Positions 1 to 6,882 of a DNA stretch of 17,142 bases are shown piece by piece. Numbering within the stretch: the first letter of the stretch is position 1; the number at the start of each line of letters is the position of its first letter. Origin of the DNA: an uncultured Methanomethylovorans sp. (GTDB lineage: Archaea; Halobacteriota; Methanosarcinia; Methanosarcinales; Methanosarcinaceae); the NCBI GenBank assembly GCA_937968035.1, contig CALBTS010000703.1, positions 1 through 17,142 on the forward strand, written 5' to 3'. The notes under the pieces were generated by a model. That model was given only the letters and a program-made list of their open reading frames with translations. It had not been told where the DNA came from and made no database searches. The position numbers and the translations under genes were made by a program.

Positions 1-65
1 TGTTATCTGTGTGCTCTGTGAACTCTTGTGGTTCAATTAAGGTACAGTTTTTCTACAGAGCCCAC
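1..65. repeat. Octamer-periodic CTCTGTG element with inverted arms, cut by window edge
   Basis: The first 40 bases repeat a CTGTG-type unit every 8-10 bases (ATCTGTGT, GCTCTGTG, AACTCTTGTG). GCTCTGT at 13-19 is perfectly complementary to ACAGAGC at 55-61, and flanking GTG/CAC extends the pairing to 11 positions with one mismatch. Such octamer-periodic hairpin elements occur as dispersed repeats in many prokaryotic genomes; this is recalled from general knowledge, not searched. The element may continue to the left of the window. No coding potential is seen. Confidence 0.4.
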
Positions 66-85
66 TTTATGTTGAGATAAATCCT

Positions 86-124
86 AAGAAAAAAGAGAAT
101 GGCAGAGAATTACTCTCTCCATTC
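86..124 (-). terminator. Hairpin plus T-tract terminator of the lipoprotein gene
   Basis: On the minus strand GAATGG and AGAG pair with CTCT and CCATTC (97-124) with a small internal loop. A run of six T follows (complement of 89-94). The stop codon at 110-112 lies in the hairpin loop. The layout resembles a bacterial-type intrinsic terminator; in archaea the T-tract alone is usually what counts. Confidence 0.6.
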
Positions 125-1225
125 GTATATGTAATTTGTTCTGTAAACTCCACCGTTGATGTAAATATATGTTATTCTGAATGAGCCATCAAATGCATTT
201 TCTTCCGGTGCATTTGCCTTGAATGTACCTTCTTTGACATCATTGGTTGAATCGTGCCAGCCCATCTTGAAGAATTCTCCATATGTTTCATCTGCCAGAT
301 AATAGTGGCTTGAGGTTGCTCTGTCTATTGCGACATCTGCTGTATCTATGCAAATGTAGCTTGTGTCTTCAAGTCCGAGATTAGCTGGTGCTATCAATAA
401 TCCTTCTTTTCTGACATTTATTACAATCTCTTCTTCAGCGGTGTAGAAATCATCCGGTTCTTCACTTATTGTCCTTACCTGTACTGTTTCGCCTTCATCT
501 CCCGTGTTACTGGTCCAGACATTACCTCTTTCATAGTCTACATCGTATGTGTAGTAATTGTGTGTGCTTGGTATTTTATCTCCATAGTCTTCAACTTCTA
601 CTAGATACCATCCAGCTACTGTATTTGATGAAGCTGCGCTCTGAGGATTTGGTAAGTTTACTGTTGTTCCTGCATTATTGCTGCCTGTTGCTGCACCTGC
701 CAGCAGTTCAAGGGGTACTGAAACAGTTTCTCCATCTATTATCTCGAAGTCCACTGATTCTTCTACACCTGCACCACTTATTATCACTCTGTAGTTTCCG
801 AGTGGCCAGCCATCATCTGGTTTTTCGAGTATGAACGTTCCACGTCCAAAGTCTTCACCTGTTTCTGATTCGAAGGTGTGGATAGAGTAATCGGTGTCAA
901 GGTATGTCCATTCTACACTTATCTTGTCGTAATTGAAGTTATCGTAGATGAACCATGCATATAATTCGTCAGAGTCCTTTGAATATTTGAGTACTTTATC
1001 CACAGGTATGAAGTTCTGTGTTGATGATGTCATCATTACTTCAAGGAGTCTTGGTTCACCTGTGGCTGTCATATCACCATATTTTTCAGTTACTGCTTCA
1101 ACGATTTGTTTTTCGTCTTCGGTTGTTCCGAAACTTCCAGGCTTATATGAGTCACTTATGTCTGTACACCCCGAAAGCGCAACTATGCTTATCAGGAGGA
1201 TTACTACTAATTGTATTGATTTCAT
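110..1225 (-). CDS. Secreted archaeal lipoprotein of unknown function
   Basis: A 371-residue protein, counted from the ATG at 1225. It begins with two charged/polar residues, a hydrophobic stretch and the lipobox ALSGC, with the lipid-bearing cysteine at residue 20, so it should be exported and anchored on the outer face of the membrane. The mature part is acidic and rich in Tyr, Thr, Asp and Glu, as expected of an extracellular beta-rich protein. Roughly residues 60-170 contain a WPLGNYRVIISG stretch typical of beta-sandwich modules. A low-complexity linker rich in Gly, Asn and Ser follows, then a second, unrecognised beta-rich domain to the C-terminus. The frame is open upstream to 1318, but that extension is AT-rich, would place charged residues ahead of the signal peptide, and would overlap the predicted promoter. 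An ATG at 1234 is the alternative start. I do not recognise a named family, so function is open. Confidence 0.75.
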   Translation of the reverse strand: MKSIQLVVILLISIVALSGCTDISDSYKPGSFGTTEDEKQIVEAVTEKYGDMTATGEPRLLEVMMTSSTQNFIPVDKVLKYSKDSDELYAWFIYDNFNYDKISVEWTYLDTDYSIHTFESETGEDFGRGTFILEKPDDGWPLGNYRVIISGAGVEESVDFEIIDGETVSVPLELLAGAATGSNNAGTTVNLPNPQSAASSNTVAGWYLVEVEDYGDKIPSTHNYYTYDVDYERGNVWTSNTGDEGETVQVRTISEEPDDFYTAEEEIVINVRKEGLLIAPANLGLEDTSYICIDTADVAIDRATSSHYYLADETYGEFFKMGWHDSTNDVKEGTFKANAPEENAFDGSFRITYIYINGGVYRTNYIYEWRE

Positions 1226-1265
1226 TTCTACCATCTTGTTTTTATATAAATAATATGTTTGTTTT

Positions 1266-1282
1266 AATATTATATATCGCTT
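1266..1282 (-). promoter_or_regulatory. TATA box of the lipoprotein gene
   Basis: The minus strand reads AAGCGATATATAATATT here. A transcript starting about 25 bases downstream would begin near 1247 and leave a 5' leader of about 20 bases before the ATG at 1225. This placement is the main reason for rejecting the upstream start at 1318. Confidence 0.5.
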
Positions 1283-1306
1283 GTTGTATAAACTTTTAAT
1301 AAATAA

Positions 1307-1347
1307 CTTATTTGTCAAATAAGAAAGAGGATTACTTGCTCTTTTTT
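1307..1347. repeat. Two adjacent inverted repeats upstream of the lipoprotein promoter
   Basis: CTTATTT-GTC-AAATAAG (1307-1323) is a perfect 7-base inverted repeat about 30 bases upstream of the lipoprotein TATA box and could be an operator. Directly next to it, AAAGAG (1324-1329) pairs with CTCTTT (1339-1344) and continues into a T-run to 1347, which looks like a plus-strand terminator although no plus-strand gene ends here. The rest of 1319-1553 shows no convincing gene. Confidence 0.35.
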
Positions 1348-1534
1348 ATTCGAAAAGTTGGCATGGATATTCTCAAAACGTTCTCCATCATTAGACGCTT
1401 CTCAATATCCTTGTTCAGAACAAGTATTTTCTTTAGATTTCTATTAATTTCACCAAGTATTTTCTGTCACTGGATATTATCTTTAATAGAAAATCTAATC
1501 TATTTAGTTACTTACAGATGATGAAGGTTGTAGC

Positions 1535-1560
1535 TAAAAAGCATGTAATAAAATTACATG
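1535..1560 (-). terminator. Hairpin plus T-tract terminator of the acetyltransferase gene
   Basis: CATGTAAT (1542-1549) and ATTACATG (1553-1560) form a perfect 8-bp stem with a 3-base loop. On the minus strand a run of five T follows (complement of 1536-1540). The stop codon at 1554-1556 lies within the stem. Confidence 0.65.
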
Positions 1561-2615
1561 ATAAAATCTCTAATATCCAAGTATAATGGCTTGAGGCTTA
1601 GATCTTGAGAGTCTAAAGACTTTGCTACAATATTCCATGTTTCTGCTAATGGTTTGAATTTCTCAGTCACTTGTACCATTGGGTCATCCGGAGTAAGGAA
1701 AGCCACAATGGCAATACTTTCAGTATCAACAATGTTGTTGTTCAAATACTTGATCAAGTTTGACATTGCATTATAACCTTCAGGTGTTAATGCATAATCT
1801 GTCAGGAACTGGTTAACAAAAAGTTCATTTTCTGCAGGAATTTTTGGCATAGCTGTGAATCGATTCAAAAAATTGAATACCGATCCAAGGAACCTCATAG
1901 AGGCGGGTTCTTTTGCATAGTACACTTTAGCTAGTGTAGATATATCCCATAATCCCGCGCATGCCAGGATCTCATCGCCTGATCGTGCTACCCAGAGCTT
2001 ATCCATACCATACCCTGGAATATCATTTATATGGGTTTCAAAGCTTTCTGTTGTGTATGGAACAAAGTGCTTTCTTCCTAAATTATAATTATTTATAAGA
2101 TCCACAATATTTTGGATATCGCCTCTTTCTGCAAGGCGAATTGAAGTCCCCGAAAAAACGTTTGCTTTCTTGTATACAGAGATAGCTTGCATCTGCATCT
2201 CTCCAACCTTTACATATCCATTTTTTGCAACCATAGAATTTGAAGCATCATTTGCCTCAAAGATATAGCCATAGGTATAAGCAGCTCCATTTTCCTTTAG
2301 ATTCATCTCAGCTCTTTTTATCAGCTCAGTAGCAATTCTTTTTCGCCGGAAATCCGGATGCACGATAACTTCTGTGAGATAACCATACTTGCTGTCATCT
2401 GAATTTTGTTTTAAAGTCCAGCCGATCCAGCCTGCAATTTTACCTTCATCCTCGGCAACTAAGACATTCCAGTTATCGTACAACCTATACCTTGCTATCG
2501 TATCAGGACTTTTATCCATAGCTTCTGCGATCTTGTCATTTCCCTGTGGACATAATTTTTCTATTTCCAATAAAGTAGCATTATCTTCTTCTACAAAAGG
2601 TCTAAAAAGAACCAT
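1554..2615 (-). CDS. GNAT-family N-acetyltransferase, two-domain
   Basis: A 353-residue protein. Residues 1-150 form a typical GNAT acetyltransferase domain: motif A at about 82-97 (EVIVHPDFRRKRIATEL), where the acetyl-CoA pyrophosphate loop R/Q-x-x-G-x-G/A is RRKRIA, with Arg in place of the usual Gly. It is followed by an Asn-rich motif B region (EANDASNSMVAKNGY, 120-134). From about residue 157 a second GNAT-like start (TSIRLAERGDIQNIVDLIN) begins, but a clear second acetyl-CoA motif is not visible, so the C-terminal half is probably a degenerate GNAT repeat. Acetyl transfer to an amine is the family reaction; the substrate cannot be read from the sequence. The start is supported by GGGGAG six bases ahead of the ATG. 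It appears monocistronic between the cbi genes and the lipoprotein. Confidence 0.8.
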   Translation of the reverse strand: MVLFRPFVEEDNATLLEIEKLCPQGNDKIAEAMDKSPDTIARYRLYDNWNVLVAEDEGKIAGWIGWTLKQNSDDSKYGYLTEVIVHPDFRRKRIATELIKRAEMNLKENGAAYTYGYIFEANDASNSMVAKNGYVKVGEMQMQAISVYKKANVFSGTSIRLAERGDIQNIVDLINNYNLGRKHFVPYTTESFETHINDIPGYGMDKLWVARSGDEILACAGLWDISTLAKVYYAKEPASMRFLGSVFNFLNRFTAMPKIPAENELFVNQFLTDYALTPEGYNAMSNLIKYLNNNIVDTESIAIVAFLTPDDPMVQVTEKFKPLAETWNIVAKSLDSQDLSLKPLYLDIRDFIM

Positions 2616-2740
2616 ATTTACTCCCCACTCTATCGAAACTTAAATCGTTGTACACGATTCAGATCGAAAGTACCTTCTTACTGCAATATTCTGCGTAATC
2701 GCTTCTAATTCGCAGACATTAGATATTATTTTAGCTCAAG

Positions 2741-2757
2741 ATTTATATGTTTCGGCT
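2741..2757 (-). promoter_or_regulatory. Candidate TATA/BRE promoter for the acetyltransferase gene
   Basis: On the minus strand CGAAACATATAAATC gives a BRE-like purine/A stretch followed by a TATA core. It implies a transcript start near 2717 and a leader of about 100 bases. The remainder of 2616-2931 is AT-rich, with a plus-strand T-rich run at 2902-2917, and shows no gene. Confidence 0.4.
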
Positions 2758-2924
2758 ACTTCAAACAATTTATATTTATTATCTATGAAATATTTTCTCT
2801 CCATAAAATACTTAGTTATCAAAATTGCTCAGTAAAATCTCAATTAAAACCAACATGTATACCCAGGTTTACCACTTGAAGGTCAGAGATTTTAACATAG
2901 CTCTTTTTCTTTTTTTATCCCAAA

Positions 2925-2950
2925 TTTTGTCCTATACGACAAAATAGGAC
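2925..2950. repeat. Mutually exclusive hairpins over the cbiQ stop codon
   Basis: TTTTGTC (2925-2931) pairs with GACAAAA (2938-2944), while GTCCTAT (2929-2935) pairs with ATAGGAC (2944-2950). The two 7-bp stems share bases and cannot form together. The cbiQ stop codon (2932-2934) lies inside. No T-tract follows on the minus strand, so this is not a standard terminator. Confidence 0.4.
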
Positions 2951-3741
2951 GCGATCAGTATTGAGAGCGTGGTAATTGAAAAGAGCACATCTGACATCTT
3001 CAGAGATCTGTTATGTATCTGGATATTCCCGTTCTGTCCATATCCTCTGCACAGCATACTTATGTATGTCCTTTCTCCCTGTTCATAGGCCATTATAAAG
3101 ATCGAGCTGATGGTATATCCGATCTGTTCCAGTATCCACCTGCGATGGACCTTTTTATTCCAGGCACTGAACAAACGGCATTTCTGAGCCGTACGGATAC
3201 GTTTGAGCACGCTCCAGAACAAGAACAGATACCTCACCATCATGGTAAGCAGCAATGCGATCTCTTTTGGAATGCCCAGTTGTCTTGCGGCTCCCACGAT
3301 ATCGTGCATCTTCGTAGTGGAAGAAAGCAGTATTATGGCACTTACACATACAATGAACTTTGCCAGCAGTGTTACGCCAAAGGCCAGACCTTCGTAGGTA
3401 ATTGTAAGCCCCAGTGGCAGATCAAGGGGATATTCTGTAAAAGAATCAAAGAAAGGCTGTCTCACAAAAGGCTGGATCACGATCATCCCCAGTCCGAAGG
3501 GCAGCACTGCAAGGAAGCGGACGATCACATACACAGGATTCAATTTTGCCAAGGTCATTAGAGCAATGAGATACAATTCCACAAAGGCCAGACGTGTCAG
3601 GTTCTCGTCGTGTACCCGGGGCAGGCTTACAGTAAATAGTATTATTATGATCACTGCAAGGAGTTTTACACGACCGTCAAGGCGATGCACCGGACTATCC
3701 TTATACGCTTCTTTTTCAATATCTGTAAGCGTTATCTCCAT
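2932..3741 (-). CDS. cbiQ: Energy-coupling factor transporter membrane subunit CbiQ/EcfT
   Basis: A 269-residue polytopic membrane protein of the CbiQ/EcfT family, the transmembrane coupling subunit that links an ECF-type ABC ATPase to a small substrate-binding S-component for uptake of cobalt, nickel or a vitamin. The N-terminus (DIEKEAY, then SPVHRLDGRVKLL) is the family's signature opening. Four to six hydrophobic segments follow. The ERTYISMLCRGYG stretch near the C-terminus is one of the conserved cytoplasmic coupling motifs, containing the A/C-R-G triplet that docks on the ATPase. The first such motif (RTAQKCRLFS) is less canonical. The chosen ATG has GAAGG seven bases ahead and matches the family N-terminus; an ATG at 3759 overlapping the cbiO stop as ATGA is the alternative. 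It is translationally linked behind cbiO. No cbiM, cbiN or other S-component gene is next to it. Confidence 0.88.
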   Translation of the reverse strand: MEITLTDIEKEAYKDSPVHRLDGRVKLLAVIIIILFTVSLPRVHDENLTRLAFVELYLIALMTLAKLNPVYVIVRFLAVLPFGLGMIVIQPFVRQPFFDSFTEYPLDLPLGLTITYEGLAFGVTLLAKFIVCVSAIILLSSTTKMHDIVGAARQLGIPKEIALLLTMMVRYLFLFWSVLKRIRTAQKCRLFSAWNKKVHRRWILEQIGYTISSIFIMAYEQGERTYISMLCRGYGQNGNIQIHNRSLKMSDVLFSITTLSILIASYFVV

Positions 3742-3755
3742 TTGATTGCCTTCTC

Positions 3756-4607
3756 TCATTCCCTGGGCGCGTTCAACAGCCTCAATATCTCATCCCTGGC
3801 ATCCACAGCTGTGACCTTTGTTTCCACATCAAGACCTTCAGCCCTGAGCAGTTCGAACACTCCGGCTATCCTGGGCATTCTCAGATGCACATGTTCCAGC
3901 AGTCCCGGTTGTTTGAATATTTCTTTTGTAGTACCCTGCGCTTCTATCCTGCCGTGGTGCATCAGAAAGACCCTGTCAGCAAAAAGCGGTACCATGTCAA
4001 CATCGTGAGTTGACAGTATTATCGTTATTCCCAGGTCACGGTTCATCTTCTCAATGACAGCCATTATGTTTTCAACTCCCCTGGGATCAAGTCCGGCCGT
4101 AGGTTCGTCCAGCACTATGACCTCTGGCCGCATAGCCAGGATACCGGCGATAGCAACACGTTTTTTCTGCCCTCCGCTAAGATGGTGCGGGGACCTGTCT
4201 TCCAGTCCCGCCATATTCACAAGTTCCAAGGCCTCCTTGACCCTCGAATCAACTTCTTTTTCGGACAGGCCCATGTTCACAGGACCAAATGCGACGTCCT
4301 GCTCCACGGTGGGCGCAAGGATCTGATCATCAGGGTTCTGGAAGACGATCCCCACTGTCTGGCGCACCTTCGAGATGTTCTTTTTCGATATGGGCTCTTC
4401 ATGGACAAGCACCTCTCCTAAGTTTGGTTTGAGGATACCGTTCAGGTGCTTGAACAATGTGGATTTTCCAGCACCGTTGGCTCCCAGGAAGGCCACTTTT
4501 TCTCCGGCGTATATTTTCAGGTTTATATCCTTAAGTGCCTCTATCTTGCTATTTCCGTAGGAATAGGACAGACCCCTGAGCTCTATGATAGGTGTAGTGG
4601 ATGTCAT
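3756..4607 (-). CDS. cbiO: ECF transporter ATP-binding protein CbiO
   Basis: A 283-residue ABC ATPase with all catalytic elements: Walker A GANGAGKST (42-50), Q-loop Gln 90 in VFQNPDDQ (the NPDDQ form is characteristic of ECF/CbiO ATPases), signature LSGGQ (143-147), Walker B VIVLDEP (163-169) and switch His 201. A C-terminal extension after residue 230 (PGLLEHVHLRMPRI) is also seen in the family. With CbiQ it would form the energy-coupling module for cobalt or nickel uptake, which fits a methanogen's demand for both metals; the metal is inferred from family resemblance only. It is the first gene of a two-gene minus-strand operon and ends in an ATGA overlap with an upstream cbiQ start. AAGG sits weakly ahead of the ATG. 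Confidence 0.9.
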   Translation of the reverse strand: MTSTTPIIELRGLSYSYGNSKIEALKDINLKIYAGEKVAFLGANGAGKSTLFKHLNGILKPNLGEVLVHEEPISKKNISKVRQTVGIVFQNPDDQILAPTVEQDVAFGPVNMGLSEKEVDSRVKEALELVNMAGLEDRSPHHLSGGQKKRVAIAGILAMRPEVIVLDEPTAGLDPRGVENIMAVIEKMNRDLGITIILSTHDVDMVPLFADRVFLMHHGRIEAQGTTKEIFKQPGLLEHVHLRMPRIAGVFELLRAEGLDVETKVTAVDARDEILRLLNAPRE

Positions 4608-4840
4608 GTTGCCTTTTTTAATGTTTCCTGCATGTGACTCGTTTTGTTTTATTGCTCCATTTCAGAAATGACCGCTATAGTATGAGGAATATATGCTATC
4701 TTATTACTTTAAGCGTGATCGATATGCAATAATATGCTACATATTTATATATGGTGGTAAGTGAAAAGAACCAGGCTCTATATGAAAATCCATGAACGGA
4801 TATTGTTTTTATACAAGAGTTCCCTTAGATATGCGATATC
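4608..4840. promoter_or_regulatory. Divergent promoter region between cbiO and the YlmA-like ATPase gene
   Basis: Three TATA-like sites are visible. GTTTTTATAC at 4805-4814 (plus) predicts a start near 4836, so the ATPase mRNA would begin almost at its ATG (4841) and be leaderless; there is no ribosome site ahead of that ATG. TTTATATATG at 4745-4754 is near-symmetric and could serve either strand. GCATATATTCC on the minus strand (4689-4699) would give cbiO a leader of about 60 bases. No metal or cobalamin riboswitch fold is evident. Confidence 0.45.
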
Positions 4841-5656
4841 ATGCAGGATATATCCATTCGTTCAGGAAACGGTCAACAGCCTTTGATCGATTTCAGGAAT
4901 GTCACCGTTGCCCGTGATGGGCGAAGGATCCTTGATTCTCTTTCCCTCCAGATAGATGTAGGTGAGAACGTTGCTATTATTGGTCCCAATGGCTCTGGGA
5001 AATCTTCTCTCATCAAGACCATCACCAGAGAATACCGGCCACTGGCTAATTCTTCTGGTCTTGTATGCCGCATCATGGGGGAAGAAAGGTGGGATGTTTT
5101 CGATCTTCAAAGCTTGCTGGGTATAGTCTCAGGTGACCTGCAGCAGGAGTATACCCGGGATATTTGTGGCTATGAGGCAGTATTATCGGGTTTCTTTAGC
5201 AGTATCGGTATTTACACTAACCATCATGTAACCTATGAGATGAAGTGCATAGTCCAGGCAGTAATGGATCTTCTGGAGATATCCCATCTTCGAAACCAAA
5301 CCATCTCTCATATGTCCACAGGCGAGGCAAGGAGGATCCTTATCGCAAGAGCGCTGGTGCATGATCCTCTTGCACTGGTGCTGGACGAGCCTGCCAATAG
5401 TCTTGATCTGCACAGTCTTCACAAGTTCAGGGAACTGATACGCAGAATTGCCGGTGCTGGAAAAAGCATAATCCTTGTGACACACAATCTTCAGGACATA
5501 ATTCCGGAAATAGAAAGGGTGATCCTGTTCAGAGATGGCAGGATCTTCATGGATGGACCAAAAGAGCAAATTCTGACCTCTTCCAATCTATCCCTTTTGT
5601 TCGGATTGCCAGTAGAGGTGCAGAGCGCAGACGGGTATTACCGTGCATGGTGTTGA
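4841..5656 (+). CDS. Orphan ABC transporter ATP-binding protein (YlmA/ModF-like)
   Basis: A 271-residue single ABC ATPase. Motifs: Walker A GPNGSGKSS (48-56), a Q-loop around Gln 101-102 (VSGDLQQEY), signature MSTGE (158-162) in place of LSGGQ, Walker B ALVLDEP (178-184) with catalytic Glu 183, and switch His 215 (VTHN). The MSTGEARR signature is the form found in YlmA- and ModF-like ATPases, which are often encoded without a permease. No membrane partner or binding protein lies beside it here. Its substrate is unknown, and it may act outside transport. The promoter position suggests a leaderless mRNA. The 3' end overlaps the convergent MsrA-like gene by 19 bases. Confidence 0.8.
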   Translation: MQDISIRSGNGQQPLIDFRNVTVARDGRRILDSLSLQIDVGENVAIIGPNGSGKSSLIKTITREYRPLANSSGLVCRIMGEERWDVFDLQSLLGIVSGDLQQEYTRDICGYEAVLSGFFSSIGIYTNHHVTYEMKCIVQAVMDLLEISHLRNQTISHMSTGEARRILIARALVHDPLALVLDEPANSLDLHSLHKFRELIRRIAGAGKSIILVTHNLQDIIPEIERVILFRDGRIFMDGPKEQILTSSNLSLLFGLPVEVQSADGYYRAWC

Positions 5657-6180
5657 AGGCTTTTTTTAGGAAAACTTTTGTTAATGTTCGTTACCTTCCC
5701 ATTATTGTGGTTAACTTTGGGTGTTTCCTTCTCCTGCTTGAAAAAATGTGTGGCAGGCAGGATATGTACGTCAATTCGATCCTTGGATTTCTCGGACCTT
5801 TCAAATCTCCTTCTGGAAATAATTGCCTTTTCTTTCTGTTTTTCTGAATGGCAATATATAATGGATGTGGAATGACCACTCTTTTCCTCTGATCTTAATG
5901 CATAGGCAGGGTCATGTAATTCCCAGAACAGTTCCAGTAACTTTTCATAGGGAACTATTTTTGGGTCAAATATTATCTGCACAGCCTCTACAAGGTCTTT
6001 TCTGTTCTCTGTTCCTCTTTCAAGTCGGGGATACTGTACTTCATCGCCCGTATACCCTATGGCAGTAGCAATTATTCCTCTGGCCTTGTTGCGAAATACT
6101 GCCTCTACTTTCCAGGATGCTCCAAGAGCAAAGGTTGCGATCTCGTATTCATTTATGGGGACATTTTCAAGTTTTTTCAT
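5638..6180 (-). CDS. MsrA-fold protein lacking the catalytic cysteine
   Basis: A 180-residue protein that aligns by eye along the peptide methionine sulfoxide reductase A family: ATFALGASW (15-23), GYTG (42-45), EAVQIIFDP (65-73), LLELFWELHDP (81-91) and an SIIY strand (106-109). In active MsrA the first motif is GCFW, and its Cys attacks the sulfoxide; here it reads GASW (Ala 21, codon GCA). The family's GHAEAV, GTQYRS and YHQ motifs are also changed (DLVEAV, SGHSTS, none). The only cysteine is at 110. Methionine sulfoxide reduction by the known mechanism is therefore not expected. The conserved framework and intact frame argue for a retained, repurposed protein rather than recent decay. The C-terminal 30 residues are Lys/Asn-rich and unlike the family. 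AGGAG lies eight bases ahead of the ATG. Confidence 0.75.
   Translation of the reverse strand: MKKLENVPINEYEIATFALGASWKVEAVFRNKARGIIATAIGYTGDEVQYPRLERGTENRKDLVEAVQIIFDPKIVPYEKLLELFWELHDPAYALRSEEKSGHSTSIIYCHSEKQKEKAIISRRRFERSEKSKDRIDVHILPATHFFKQEKETPKVNHNNGKVTNINKSFPKKSLQHHAR
5660..5668 (+). terminator. T-tract downstream of the YlmA-like ATPase gene
   Basis: Seven T (5661-5667) begin five bases after the plus-strand stop codon. This suits a simple archaeal oligo-T terminator, and it lies inside the end of the convergent gene. Confidence 0.45.
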
Positions 6181-6244
6181 TTTTCTGCTCCTGTTTTATC
6201 ACTGATGTTCAGATCTTGTAAGTCTTCTCTGAGGGGTCTGAATT

Positions 6245-6280
6245 ATTGAACTCATAAATAGTTATAAATAACTAAATATA
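6245..6280 (-). promoter_or_regulatory. Promoter region of the MsrA-like gene with an inverted repeat
   Basis: TAGTTAT-AA-ATAACTA (6259-6274) is a perfect 7-base inverted repeat whose centre contains a TTTATAA core on the minus strand. A start about 25 bases downstream would leave a leader of about 60 bases. Overlap of an inverted repeat with a TATA box is the usual geometry of a repressor site. Confidence 0.4.
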
Positions 6281-6507
6281 ATAATCTTTTTCCTCAGTTA
6301 AATTGAAACGTACTGTCGGCAGAAGATACCTCCGGAATGAACTGTGATCACAAATGTTCTTTATATGTATTCCATGAAAACAAGATGGGGCCACCAAGTA
6401 AGCACAAGTTTCTTTGTCTTTTGATCATCACTCCATTGCAACAAACCAATGATCATCTTAATTGTTTATGGAATAACACAAGCTTTCTTTGAATTATTGA
6501 AGAGTTT

Positions 6508-6601
6508 CTTTATATATGTGAATGTACTTTCATACCTCATCCCAGATCTTTGTCAGGACTGGGGTTTAAATCCATAGGGGAGGTATACTCCATACCTCCT
6601 C
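6508..6601 (+). promoter_or_regulatory. TATA box followed by three ATACCTC(C) motifs forming alternative hairpins
   Basis: CTTTATATATG (6508-6518) predicts a plus-strand start near 6538. ATACCTC occurs at 6532-6538, inverted as GAGGTAT at 6580-6586, and again as ATACCTCC at 6592-6599. GGGGAGGTAT (6577-6586) and ATACCTCCTC (6592-6601) form a 10-bp hairpin with one G-T pair. The same GAGGTAT could instead pair with the first copy, enclosing a second stem, ATCCCAG (6539-6545) with CTGGGGT (6559-6565). It may be an RNA switch, a structured RNA, or a multi-site operator. Confidence 0.35.
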
Positions 6602-6855
6602 ACTTCCCTAAGCCATAACCAATTCAATAATGAAACTTTACCTAACAGTGAACGGCTCGGGCTATTTATGAAAAATCTATTCACTGATTTGTATCACTCC
6701 TGGTACATCATTGTCAGGCAGGATACATAGGCTGCTATTTCTCCAAGGGAAAACAAAATTGGAGCGAAAGTATTTTTCGTTCACACTCAATATTCTATCT
6801 AGGGATCGGGTTCTTCAGAAGTTCCATAGGGTTTAAAAGGCTTAAAGCCGGAACA

Positions 6856-6882
6856 TAAAAAAGATTTAATATAGCTTTTTTA
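6856..6882 (-). terminator. Terminator of the sensor kinase gene
   Basis: TAAAAAAG (6856-6863) and CTTTTTTA (6875-6882) form an 8-bp AT-rich stem just after the minus-strand stop at 6887. They provide T-runs in both orientations, so it could act bidirectionally. Confidence 0.5.

Noticed and set aside
1312..1521. Small plus-strand frame between the lipoprotein and acetyltransferase genes
   Set aside because: Hydrophobic but Phe/Ile-rich as expected from AT-rich DNA; no ribosome site or promoter, and it overlaps the lipoprotein's upstream hairpins.
3013..3561. 182-codon open frame on the plus strand
   Set aside because: It lies antisense to cbiQ, has high His, Gln and Cys with no domain-like pattern, and the minus-strand frame is clearly the real gene.
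4608..4840. Possible cobalamin or metal riboswitch ahead of cbiO
   Set aside because: No conserved box or multi-stem fold could be recognised, and the leader appears short.
6375..6425. 16-codon frame after a TATA-like site (MKTRWGHQ...)
   Set aside because: No ribosome site, the TATA position would start the RNA downstream of the ATG, and there is no supporting context.
6559..6576. GGGGTTTAAATCC resembling a tRNA T-arm
   Set aside because: Only two of five stem pairs form, and no acceptor or anticodon arm is present nearby.
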